From NCBI RefSeq assembly GCF_009937995.1, contig NZ_AP021881.1, positions 2,852,001 to 2,916,000 on the forward strand: 64,000 bases of DNA, in the 5' to 3' direction. The notes beneath the pieces were generated by a model. That model was not told the DNA's origin. It saw nothing but the letters and a program-made list of their open reading frames with translations, and did not search any database. Position numbers and translations under genes: made by a program. Source of the stretch: Sulfuriferula nivalis (GTDB taxonomy: Bacteria; Pseudomonadota; Gammaproteobacteria; Burkholderiales; Sulfuriferulaceae). This document shows positions 1 to 10,776 of this stretch, in pieces (position 1 is the first letter of the stretch; each line of letters begins with the position of its first letter).

Positions 1-1293
1 CTGATTAATTAACGGCATCGCTACACTAGGATAAGCGACAAAGCGCGTACCCGTAATTAACGTAGGATGGTCAAATCGAGTGAGCTCAGTGTTGACATTA
101 ATATCCAGCCCATTATCCGTGCTTGTCATCGCCTGCCAAGTCAATTGTGGCAAACGTTTATATGGAGGGATGACAGGGGCGTTAGGATCTTGCAGAGTCT
201 GATACTGCTGTACCCGCACAGCAGCACGCCACCAGTCAGCTTGATAACTGACTACAGCTTCCTGATTCAAGTTAGTCAGCGAGGTAGCACTGATCTGACT
301 CGATAAATCACGGAAGTAGTCATTGTCTGAAACACGCTGATACACAAAATGACCTGTCACACCAGGTGCAAAAACTTGATCATGCGCACCAAAAAAACGC
401 CAGCGGTTAGTTTGCGTCTGTGTATCAGCTAAAAAATCACCATCCAGAATACCTCGATAGGTGCTGGTTAAATAACGGAACTCGGTGCCTAGCTGTGTGC
501 CGCGCTTAGTCATTAAACGTGGTGTAATCGTTGCATCATAATTGGGGGCAATATTCCAGTAGTAGGGAATACTGAATTCACTACCACTTTTACTAGTCGT
601 ACCGAATGTAGGCGCCAATAAACCTGAACGCCGGCTGCCATCCAAAGGAAAATCCATCCAGGGTGTATAAAGTATGGGTGTGCCCTTAAATTCAAGCACC
701 GCACTATGCGCTGTTCCAACTTGACGGGTATTGTCTATATCCAGCTCTTTCACCCGCAAATACCAATCATCATTACCGACTGGACAAGTTGTATATGCTG
801 CGTTTTTCAAGCGGTATTGATTTTCGCCTACGAAGTCTAAGATATCTGCGTTACCCCGCGGGGTGAGACTCATATTAGTAAACTTACTGGCCACTGCGGC
901 GCTATCCAACTCAAATACTGGTTGAGTCATATTGCCGATTTGTTTACCCATTTGCAATTCTAGTGCCGGACCAGTAACCGTCAGACCCTGCTGCTTTAAA
1001 TTGACATTGCCTGTTGCTTGCACGGTATCAGTATCGGCCTGGTAATGAACCTCATCGGCAGTCAGCACACCCTTATTACGACGCAATTCGACATTACCTC
1101 GGGCATTGACCTGCTGATTCTTGCTTTCGTCCATTTGGTCAGCATCGATAAAAACCGCACCCTCCTGATCAGTTTTAGACACAGGGATTAAATCGGTTGC
1201 AGTGTGCAACGATACGTTATCGTCGGCCACAGCAACACCGCTGAGCAATAACAGCGGAACGGCAAAATGGCGAGTGCGTCGGTAGTTAGACAT
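1..1293 (-). CDS. lptD: LPS-assembly protein LptD, 5' part (runs off the left edge)
   Basis: The minus-strand reading frame is open from an ATG at 1293 to base 1 (431 codons, no stop), so the C-terminus lies outside the window. LptD is the outer membrane beta-barrel that, with LptE, inserts lipopolysaccharide into the outer leaflet. The first ~24 residues form a signal peptide (hydrophobic FAVPLLLLSGVAVA). An OstA-like N-terminal jellyroll follows (FIDADQMDE, ARGNVELRR, LTADEVHYQADT, ATGNVNL), then barrel strands with the family-typical YTPWMDFPLDGSRRSG segment. The divergent amgK-murU neighbours match the Pseudomonas arrangement. Only 47 bases separate the lptD and amgK start codons, so their promoters must overlap. 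The identity is seen directly in the translation; the missing half cannot be assessed. Confidence 0.95.
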   Translation of the reverse strand, partial: MSNYRRTRHFAVPLLLLSGVAVADDNVSLHTATDLIPVSKTDQEGAVFIDADQMDESKNQQVNARGNVELRRNKGVLTADEVHYQADTDTVQATGNVNLKQQGLTVTGPALELQMGKQIGNMTQPVFELDSAAVASKFTNMSLTPRGNADILDFVGENQYRLKNAAYTTCPVGNDDWYLRVKELDIDNTRQVGTAHSAVLEFKGTPILYTPWMDFPLDGSRRSGLLAPTFGTTSKSGSEFSIPYYWNIAPNYDATITPRLMTKRGTQLGTEFRYLTSTYRGILDGDFLADTQTQTNRWRFFGAHDQVFAPGVTGHFVYQRVSDNDYFRDLSSQISATSLTNLNQEAVVSYQADWWRAAVRVQQYQTLQDPNAPVIPPYKRLPQLTWQAMTSTDNGLDINVNTELTRFDHPTLITGTRFVAYPSVAMPLINQ

Positions 1294-1340
1294 TATGGTG
1301 TTAGAATATTGTGTACAAATCGGTTATTTATAGGAAAGTC

Positions 1341-3423
<2,083 letters not shown>

Positions 3424-3437
<14 letters not shown>

Positions 3438-4731
3438 GCACTTTATCGCGCGCCGCACACGACTAATGCAACAGATAGGCGAAGGTGTAGCGATACTCAG
3501 TACCGCGCCTGAGCAAGTGCGTAATCGCGACTCACATTATCCTTATCGCTATGACAGCAGCTTTTATTACCTGACTGGCTTTACCGAGCCCGAAGCCGTT
3601 ATCGTGTTATTGGCACAAAGCCAGCGCGCAATTTTATTCTGCCGCGAAAAAGACATGGAACGCGAAATCTGGGATGGTTTCCGCTATGGTCCTGTTGCAG
3701 CCGCAGAGAAATTTGGTTTTGACGAAGCCTATCCCATCAGTGAAATCAACGAGCGCCTGCCCAAACTCATGGCCAATCAATCCAGCTTGCATTACGCGCT
3801 GGGCGCAGATGCGGCTTGGGATACACGAGTATTGGGCTGGCTTAATCAGGTACGTGATTTAGCGCGTACAGGTATCCATGCACCCGCACAAATCCGCGAT
3901 GTACGTACGTTGATTGATGAAATGCGCTTGTTTAAAGATGACATCGAGCTGGCGTTAATGCGGCGCGCAGCGGATATATCCTGTACAGCACACCGCCGCG
4001 CCATGCTGGCAACCCAGCCCGGTGGTTATGAATATCAGGTCGAAGCCGAGTTGCTGCATGAATTCCGTCAGTATGGCGCGCAATCACCCGCCTACACTTC
4101 CATCGTCGCCGGTGGTGCGAACGCCTGCGTGCTGCATTATGTGGACAATAACGCGCCATTAAACGATGGCGATCTGCTGTTAATCGACGCGGGCTGTGAA
4201 CTGGATGGCTACGCAGCAGACATTACCCGCACTTTCCCCGTCAACGGCCGTTTTAGCGGTGCACAAAAAGAAGTCTATGAAATCGTGTTGGCAGCCCAAT
4301 CGGCTGCTATCGCAACAGTACGTCCACAGGCAAAGTGGAATGATGGTCACGATGCCGCCGTTCGCGTGCTAGTTCAGGGCATGATAGATTTAGGCTTATG
4401 TCACGGCACAGTGGATGGAGTAATTGAATCGGGTGATTTCCGTCGCTTTTACATGCACCGCACCGGTCATTGGCTAGGTCTGGATGTGCATGATGTGGGC
4501 GATTACAAACAGGCCGACGAATGGCGCGCATTGCAGACCGGCATGGTGCTCACCGTGGAACCTGGCTGCTATATCCGCCCTGCCGACAATGTCCCCGAAG
4601 CTTTCTGGAACATAGGCATACGCATAGAAGACGATGTGCATGTCACCGCCACAGGGGTAGAGGTGCTCACCGCTGCGGCACCCAAAACCGTCATCGACAT
4701 AGAACAGCTCATGCAACAACGAGGGCAATAA
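3424..4731 (+). CDS. pepP: Xaa-Pro aminopeptidase PepP
   Basis: 435 residues, matching the E. coli enzyme (441). It is a dinuclear-metal aminopeptidase that removes N-terminal residues preceding proline. The pita-bread fold ligands are visible: Asp in LLIDAGCE, Asp in ADITRTFP, His in HRTGHWLGLDVHDVG, Glu in VLTVEPGCY and Glu in GIRIEDDVHVT. The N-terminal creatinase-like domain begins HEHFIARRTRLMQQ. The frame is open further upstream (to 3271), but that would overlap most of the preceding gene. ATG 3424 (or 3427) with AGGA at 3415-3418 gives the normal N-terminus. It is followed one base later by ubiH, the same order as pepP-ubiH in gammaproteobacteria. Confidence 0.92.
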
Positions 4732-4732
4732 T

Positions 4733-5887
4733 ATGCAATCCCATAGCGACATCATCATTGTTGGTGGCGGTCCTGTCGGTGCGACGTTGGCGTTGGCATT
4801 AGCGGATACGCCATTCAGCGTGCAAGTGCTGGAGGCACGTGAAGATTTAAGCCGTGCTGTTTATAAACGCACACTGGCATTGTCGTACGGCAGCCGTTTA
4901 ATTCTGGAACGACTGGGAATATGGGCGCAACTGAGTGATGTAACCGCAATTAATAACATCCACATTTCTCAGCGCGGTGGTTTAGGCATGAGCCAGCTGA
5001 CAGCCACCGAAGAAAATCTTCCCGCACTGGGCTATGTGGTTGATTATGGCGAGCTGGATAGCGCCCTGCATGCTGCATTGAGCAAATCAAAAGCATCTGT
5101 CGTTACTGGCGCGCGCGTCAACAGCATACGTAACAGCGCAGGTTATGCACAAGTACAAGTGACGCAGACTGATGTGCCATGCAGCCTGACCACACGTCTG
5201 GCAGTCGTCGCAGATGGTGGGGCAGGTCAGGCGCAACGAGTCACTCAAGAATATGATCAGCATGCCTTACTGGCAACGGTGACCACTGAGTTACCCCACA
5301 ACGGCTGTGCCTATGAACGCTTCACCCCTGAAGGGCCGGTCGCATTATTGCCCAATCAACAGGGTTTTGCATTGGTGTGGACGGGCACACCAGATCGAGT
5401 TGCGGAATTACTGGCTATGCCAGAGGATGAATTCCTCACCGCTTTGCACACTCATTTTGGCGACAGAGTCGGGCAATTTTTAACTGTCACTGGACGCACC
5501 AGTTTTCCGCTGGTATTACGTTATGCGCAAGACACCGTGGCGTCGCATCAAGTCCTTATCGGCAACGCTGCACAGACTTTGCACCCTGTAGCTGGGCAAG
5601 GTTTCAATCTGGGCTTGCGTGATGCCTGGGAATTAGCGCAAGCCATACGTGAGCTCGGAACCAACAAGGAAGCGTTAGGCAGTCGCAGTATGCTACAAGC
5701 GTTCCAATCACAACGTCGCACTGACACCGGCAGCAGTATCTTTTTTACCGACTTGTTAGTGCGCCTGTTTTCTAACGACCACCCCATCCTCAAACACGGC
5801 CGCAGTCTGGGCTTGATGGCATTGCAATATTTTCCACCCGCCAGGCACATGATTGCAAGACGCATGATATTTGGAGCACGTGGATGA
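4733..5887 (+). CDS. ubiH: FAD-dependent 2-polyprenyl-6-methoxyphenol hydroxylase (UbiH-type)
   Basis: 384 residues. Class A flavoprotein monooxygenase of the ubiquinone ring-hydroxylating family. The N-terminal dinucleotide-binding motif is IIVGGGPVGATLAL, the family DG motif is VVADGGAG, and the second FAD-binding motif is LIGNAAQTLHPVAGQGFNLGLRD. An Asn replaces the usual Asp in the GDAAH segment. GAGGG at 4721-4725 precedes the ATG by 7 bases. It sits directly after pepP and overlaps the next hydroxylase by ATGA, the pepP-ubiH-ubiI/visC arrangement known from E. coli. The exact ring position hydroxylated cannot be decided from sequence; the symbol rests on order plus family. Confidence 0.82.
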   Translation: MQSHSDIIIVGGGPVGATLALALADTPFSVQVLEAREDLSRAVYKRTLALSYGSRLILERLGIWAQLSDVTAINNIHISQRGGLGMSQLTATEENLPALGYVVDYGELDSALHAALSKSKASVVTGARVNSIRNSAGYAQVQVTQTDVPCSLTTRLAVVADGGAGQAQRVTQEYDQHALLATVTTELPHNGCAYERFTPEGPVALLPNQQGFALVWTGTPDRVAELLAMPEDEFLTALHTHFGDRVGQFLTVTGRTSFPLVLRYAQDTVASHQVLIGNAAQTLHPVAGQGFNLGLRDAWELAQAIRELGTNKEALGSRSMLQAFQSQRRTDTGSSIFFTDLLVRLFSNDHPILKHGRSLGLMALQYFPPARHMIARRMIFGARG

Positions 5888-7044
5888 GTAATCACGAATT
5901 TGACATCATTATCATCGGTGCGGGCATCGTTGGTGCTGCATTTGCCGTCGCCATGCGCGATAGCAGTTTGCGTATTGCCATGATAGAACCGCATCCGCCC
6001 ACTGCGCCGACTGAGGAATGGGATACACGGATATACGCGATCAGTCCGGGTAGCCAGGACTTTCTCAGTGGCATGGGCATATGGCAACAACTGGAGGCCA
6101 GTCGCATCCAGCCTGTTTACGCCATGGATATACGCGGTGACAGTGCGGCACAATTGCAATTCGATGCTTATCAGGCAGGTGTACCGCAACTTGCAGCCAT
6201 TATGGAAAGTGGGCGCTTACAACATGCGCTGTGGCAGGCAATGCAGGCGCAGGAAAACATCACCTTGTTTAACACGCCCTGTGCAGATTTGCACTGGTCA
6301 GCACAAGGTGCGCAACTTAAATTGGCTGATAGCACAGTGTTAACCGCCGACCTGATAGTTGGCGCAGACGGTGGCAAATCTTGGGTACGCGAACAAGCCG
6401 GTATCAACTTCAAACGCAGTGACTATGAACAGTCTGGCGTAGTAGCCAATTTCATCGTTGAACACGATCATCAGGGCACCGCACATCAGTGGTTTAATCA
6501 GACCGGTGTGCTGGCATGGCTGCCATTACCCAATGGGCATATGTCCATGGTATGGTCCACCGATGCCCAGCATACAGCGGCATTAATGACCGCATCGCCA
6601 GAACAATTAGCGGAGGAAGTCGCACAAGCCGGTGGACGAGTATTAGGCAAATTGCAGCAAGTGGGTCGCACAGCAGCGTTTCCACTAAGCATCAATCGCG
6701 TAGAGCGATTGGTACAACAAGGACTAGCCTTAATCGGCGATGCCGCGCACGGCGTGCATCCATTAGCAGGGCAAGGTGTCAATCTCGGCTTGCGTGATGC
6801 CCGTGAACTGGCACAAACATTAAAACAACGTGGCAAAGCTGGCTGTGGCGAACTGCTTTTATTGCAACGCTACCAACGCGCCCGTCGCACTGATATAGTA
6901 GCAATGCAAACGATGACGGACAGCTTGCATCATCTTTTCCGCAACACCAATCCCGTATTGGCGAAATTGCGTAATGCGGGTATGAGTTTCACCAACCAGA
7001 TCACCCCACTCAAATCCTGGCTCATGCGTCAGGCACTTAATTAA
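5884..7044 (+). CDS. Second ubiquinone-biosynthesis FAD hydroxylase (UbiI/VisC/UbiF-like)
   Basis: 386 residues, same class as the preceding gene and coupled to it by an ATGA overlap. Motifs: IIIGAGIVGAAFAVAM for FAD, LIVGADGGKSWVREQAG (DG motif) and LIGDAAHGVHPLAGQGVNLGLRDA (canonical GD motif). Two such enzymes are expected because several ring positions need hydroxylation, and family members differ in regiospecificity between lineages. By position it corresponds to ubiI/visC, but UbiF- or UbiL-like activity cannot be excluded, so no symbol is given. Confidence 0.8.
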   Translation: MSNHEFDIIIIGAGIVGAAFAVAMRDSSLRIAMIEPHPPTAPTEEWDTRIYAISPGSQDFLSGMGIWQQLEASRIQPVYAMDIRGDSAAQLQFDAYQAGVPQLAAIMESGRLQHALWQAMQAQENITLFNTPCADLHWSAQGAQLKLADSTVLTADLIVGADGGKSWVREQAGINFKRSDYEQSGVVANFIVEHDHQGTAHQWFNQTGVLAWLPLPNGHMSMVWSTDAQHTAALMTASPEQLAEEVAQAGGRVLGKLQQVGRTAAFPLSINRVERLVQQGLALIGDAAHGVHPLAGQGVNLGLRDARELAQTLKQRGKAGCGELLLLQRYQRARRTDIVAMQTMTDSLHHLFRNTNPVLAKLRNAGMSFTNQITPLKSWLMRQALN

Positions 7045-7052
7045 GGAATATT

Positions 7053-7766
7053 ATGTTTAAACGTAGTGTATTGACATTAATGTTAGTTGGTAGTTTGTTA
7101 GCCTGTACGGCTAATGCGGATCAGGCGTCAATCAAATCTGTCTTGTCTGAAAAATTTCCCAATGCCGACATCAGTAGTATTACCAAAACACCTTATTCTG
7201 GATTATATGAGGTCATCATTGACGGTCAAATTGTTTACACGGATGAAAATGCCACATACGTATTTCTAGGTTCTGTGGTAGACATTAAATCCAAACGCAA
7301 TCTCACCAATGAGCGTATGGCCAAACTCAATGCCATCAAAATTGATGAGTTGCCATTTGAACAAGCGATTAAATTTGTCAAAGGCAATGGCAGCCGTAAG
7401 CTAGTTGTATTCTCTGACCCACAGTGTCCATTCTGCAAAAAATTTGAACAGGAACTCACCAAGGTAGATAACATTACGATTTATCTCTTCCCCTACCCTA
7501 TTGCCAGCCTGCATCCACAATCTACCGCAGAAGCGAAAGCGATATGGTGCGCACCTGACAAAAATGCAGCTTGGCAAAATGCTTTGCTTAAAAACACAGC
7601 ACCCAAAAATAGCGGTGATTGCAAAAACCCAGTAGATGCCAATATTGCCTTGGGCAATAAATTACACATTACAGGCACACCAACCCTGATCTTCGCCAAT
7701 GGTGAACGCGTTCCAGGCATGGTTCCAGCTGAAAAATTAGAACAATTATTAAACGAGAAAAAATGA
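7053..7766 (+). CDS. dsbC: Periplasmic thiol:disulfide interchange protein DsbC
   Basis: 237 residues with a signal peptide (LTLMLVGSLLACTANA). The N-terminal dimerisation domain covers roughly residues 25-85. A thioredoxin fold follows, with the CPFC active site in FSDPQCPFCKKFEQ and the cis-proline loop TGTPTLIFANG. A second cysteine pair (IWCAPDK and GDCKNP) matches the structural disulfide of DsbC. The enzyme isomerises wrong disulfides in exported proteins; LptD, encoded nearby, is one well-known disulfide-containing client in other bacteria. SLLAC could be read as a weak lipobox, but ANA|D cleavage looks more likely. SD AAGGAA lies just upstream. Confidence 0.9.
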   Translation: MFKRSVLTLMLVGSLLACTANADQASIKSVLSEKFPNADISSITKTPYSGLYEVIIDGQIVYTDENATYVFLGSVVDIKSKRNLTNERMAKLNAIKIDELPFEQAIKFVKGNGSRKLVVFSDPQCPFCKKFEQELTKVDNITIYLFPYPIASLHPQSTAEAKAIWCAPDKNAAWQNALLKNTAPKNSGDCKNPVDANIALGNKLHITGTPTLIFANGERVPGMVPAEKLEQLLNEKK

Positions 7767-8365
7767 TAGGTGCTTGGGATGCTCGATATAACGTACCAGA
7801 ATATATTTTTGGTACCGAGCCTAATATCTTCCTGCAGCAGCAAGTCTCTCGCCTGCAAGCCGGCCAGCATGTGCTGGCGGTAGCGGATGGCGAAGGTCGC
7901 AATGGTGTATGGTTAGCGCAGCAGGGTCTGCTGGTAGATGCAGTAGATAGTTCTGCAGTAGCGCAATCCAAGGCGAGACAACTCGCCGAATCGCGTAAGG
8001 TGGATATTAATTTCATCCATGCCGACTTGCTCAACTGGGACTGGGGTACCGCGCGCTATGATGCTGTCGTCGGTATTTTTATCCAGTTTGCCACAGGCGC
8101 GGGGCGTGATGCCATGTTTGCAGGGATAAAAGCCGCAACCAAATCTGGCGGACTAGTCCTGCTCCAAGGCTACACTCCGCGCCAACTGCAATATAAGACG
8201 GGTGGACCTCCTGGTGCAGAGAATATGTACACACCAACTATCTTACAAGCCTATTTTGCTGACTGGGACATTTTGCTGCTGAAGGAACACGACGCAGAAA
8301 TAAATGAAGGGGCACATCACAGCGGCATGTCAGCACTGATTGATCTGGTGGCTCGTAAGCGTTAA
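7763..8365 (+). CDS. Class I SAM-dependent methyltransferase (TehB-like)
   Basis: 200 residues, overlapping dsbC by ATGA. A Rossmann SAM-binding motif is visible in VLAVADGEGRNGVWLAQQG, with the acidic loop VDAVDSSAVAQSKAR and the later HADLLNWDW and YDAVVGIFIQFA. The N-terminal WDARYNVPEYIFGTEPN is characteristic of the TehB/thiopurine-methyltransferase-like group found next to electron-transport and redox genes. The substrate is unknown. Coupling to dsbC suggests co-expression, not a shared reaction. Confidence 0.75.
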   Translation: MIGAWDARYNVPEYIFGTEPNIFLQQQVSRLQAGQHVLAVADGEGRNGVWLAQQGLLVDAVDSSAVAQSKARQLAESRKVDINFIHADLLNWDWGTARYDAVVGIFIQFATGAGRDAMFAGIKAATKSGGLVLLQGYTPRQLQYKTGGPPGAENMYTPTILQAYFADWDILLLKEHDAEINEGAHHSGMSALIDLVARKR

Positions 8366-8413
8366 CATCGACAGGCAGTAGCTGTCTATTGGGGGAGCGT
8401 TAACGCCAACAAA

Positions 8414-10753
8414 ATGAATAATAAAAGCAATCAAAAACCCGCTTGGGACTTGAAGTCCATCGTACTGATGGGTTTCGCTTTGCTGTTTGTGTTAATGGCT
8501 ATTCTTGTAGTTATTGGTTTGACCAGCATGAAACAAAATGATGCGCGATTAGCTCGTGTAATCAATGAACAGAATACCAAACTGGAACAGCTTACTGCTA
8601 TGCGCATCATAGGCCGTGAGCGTGTCATATTATTATTCAGCGCCATTTCGTACACAGACCCGTTTGACCAGGAAGCAAGTCTGACTCAGGTCGATGAATT
8701 GGCTTCTGACTTTATGGTAGCGCGAAATAAATTCCAAGCCTTAGGATTAAGCACGACCGAAACAACCAACCTGAACCACGCGTTAAAGAATATTTCCGTG
8801 ACTGCAAAAAGACTGACTGAAGTCATCGCATTAATCAGAAATAATCAGCGTGACGAGGCGCAGCGGATATTGGTACAAAATGTTATCCCATTACAGACTT
8901 CAGTGGCTAAAACCTATGATGATCTTATTTCGCTACAAAAAAAGATAGCAGACAACACCATAGCGGAAGCCGAGCGCGACAACAATAATACTTTTTCCAT
9001 TATGGTTTTTCTGGCAAGTATTACTTTTTTCTTTGGCATCATCATTGCGGCAGTTGTATTACGCCGCATTACACAAATAGAAAATGCCTTATTTGACGAA
9101 AAAGAACTGGCTGAAATTACCCTGCATTCCATTGCTGACGGCGTCATTGTTGTTAATCAATATGGTTTGGTCACTTACCTAAATCCCGTTGCTGAGAGTT
9201 TGACAGGATGGCGCGTTGAAGATGCCTATAATCGACCATTAAATAAGATTTATAACATCGTCAATGAAGTCGATCGCAAAACGATAGATTATGCAGATTT
9301 ATTAAGCCGGCTTGACGGCCCCATACTGGGCATAGGACACAACCTTTTAATTCGTCGAGATGGTTATGAATTCTCGATTAAAGATTCTGCTGCACCCATA
9401 CAAAACAGAGACGGCTGGATGATGGGATCTGTAATTGTATTTAATGACGTAACTGAAGCATATCACCTGACTCAACAGCTATCCTGGCAAGCCAGTCATG
9501 ATGCACTGACAGGCCTGGTCAATCGCAGAGAATTTGATATTAAATTACGTGCAGCTGTTGGACCGCATCATAATAAAAAGCCCCTGCAAACGCTATTATT
9601 TCTGGATCTGGATAAATTTAAACTCATTAATGACACTTGCGGGCATATTGCGGGTGATGAGTTTCTGCGCCAGTTATCACGCATACTGGCAACCCGTGTT
9701 CGTGCCAGCGATACGTTAGCTCGCCTAGGTGGCGACGAATTTGCCATTTTATTGGACACATGCAGCTTAGACAGTGCGTTAGCAATAGCCGAAAATATCC
9801 GACAAATGGTTGCCGGGTTCAAATTCAACTGGGAAGATAAATCTTTTGAAATAGGTGTAAGTATCGGTGTCGCAGTTCTCGATGAACAAATCACCAACGC
9901 CATAGATGCTTTAAGTGCAGCAGATGCGGCCTGCTATAAAGCAAAACATGAAGGTCGCAATCAGATCCAGGTATTTCAGGGTAAAAGCGCTTTGGATAAT
10001 CAACGTGATGAAACCGTCTGGGTACAAAAAATTGCACGTGCATTAGAAGAAAACCATTTCCGACTATATTATCAAAAAATTGTCCCGGCAGCGCATTCCG
10101 CAACTGACACCCTGCATTATGAAATATTATTGCGCATGGTTGATGACTATAACCAAGTGATCTCACCGACTGCCTTCATACCTGCAGCCGAGCGCTATGG
10201 CCTGATGCCCAGCATAGACCGCTGGGTAGTGACTAATATGCTGCAATGGCTAAAGGATCAACCTCCTCAACCAGCGAATCATGCAATTTATTCAATTAAC
10301 CTATCTGGACATACCCTTGGTGATCCACGTTTTCTGGAGTTTATAGTCGAACAGTTGAATATTGCGAAATTACCAGCTGGTACGCTCAGCTTTGAGATTA
10401 CTGAAACGGTGGCTATTGCCAATCTGAGCCACGCCATGCACTTTATCAGCACACTAAAGGCCAAAGGCTGCCTGTTTTCTCTCGACGATTTTGGTAGCGG
10501 TATGTCTTCTTACGCCTATTTAAAAAATCTCGATGTGGATTTTTTAAAAATAGACGGGGCTTTTGTCAGGAATATGGTGAATGACCCCATAGACATGGCG
10601 ATGGTTGAATCTATTAATCGCATAGGGCATGTGATGGGAATACAAACCATAGCGGAATTTGTTGAAAATGAGGAAACTTACCAAACACTGGTCAGGTTAG
10701 GTATCGATTATGCACAAGGCTATGCGCGTCACATACCAGAACAATTATTATAA
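8414..10753 (+). CDS. Membrane-bound sensor with PAS, GGDEF and EAL domains (paralogue 1)
   Basis: 779 residues. TM1 (about 17-39), a periplasmic four-helix-bundle-type sensor (about 40-195), TM2 (about 198-217), a PAS domain (about 234-345), a GGDEF domain with RLGGDEFAILLD, and a C-terminal EAL domain. The inhibitory RxxD site is present (RASD five residues before GGDEF), so it can bind c-di-GMP as product. The EAL signature reads EILLRM, but the other catalytic elements are kept: INLSG, EITET, DDFGSGMSS, LKIDGAFV and AEFVEN. Both cyclase and phosphodiesterase activities are therefore possible. GGGGGAG at 8391-8397 lies rather far upstream of the ATG. The next gene is a full-length paralogue. 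Confidence 0.88.
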   Translation: MNNKSNQKPAWDLKSIVLMGFALLFVLMAILVVIGLTSMKQNDARLARVINEQNTKLEQLTAMRIIGRERVILLFSAISYTDPFDQEASLTQVDELASDFMVARNKFQALGLSTTETTNLNHALKNISVTAKRLTEVIALIRNNQRDEAQRILVQNVIPLQTSVAKTYDDLISLQKKIADNTIAEAERDNNNTFSIMVFLASITFFFGIIIAAVVLRRITQIENALFDEKELAEITLHSIADGVIVVNQYGLVTYLNPVAESLTGWRVEDAYNRPLNKIYNIVNEVDRKTIDYADLLSRLDGPILGIGHNLLIRRDGYEFSIKDSAAPIQNRDGWMMGSVIVFNDVTEAYHLTQQLSWQASHDALTGLVNRREFDIKLRAAVGPHHNKKPLQTLLFLDLDKFKLINDTCGHIAGDEFLRQLSRILATRVRASDTLARLGGDEFAILLDTCSLDSALAIAENIRQMVAGFKFNWEDKSFEIGVSIGVAVLDEQITNAIDALSAADAACYKAKHEGRNQIQVFQGKSALDNQRDETVWVQKIARALEENHFRLYYQKIVPAAHSATDTLHYEILLRMVDDYNQVISPTAFIPAAERYGLMPSIDRWVVTNMLQWLKDQPPQPANHAIYSINLSGHTLGDPRFLEFIVEQLNIAKLPAGTLSFEITETVAIANLSHAMHFISTLKAKGCLFSLDDFGSGMSSYAYLKNLDVDFLKIDGAFVRNMVNDPIDMAMVESINRIGHVMGIQTIAEFVENEETYQTLVRLGIDYAQGYARHIPEQLL

Positions 10754-10776
10754 TCAATTAGTTGCAATACAATCCC

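Noticed and set aside
5548-6189. A 213-codon minus-strand frame across the two ubiquinone hydroxylase genes
   Set aside because: It is antisense to two well-conserved enzymes, Cys/Arg-rich and without family features; a shadow of the coding strand.
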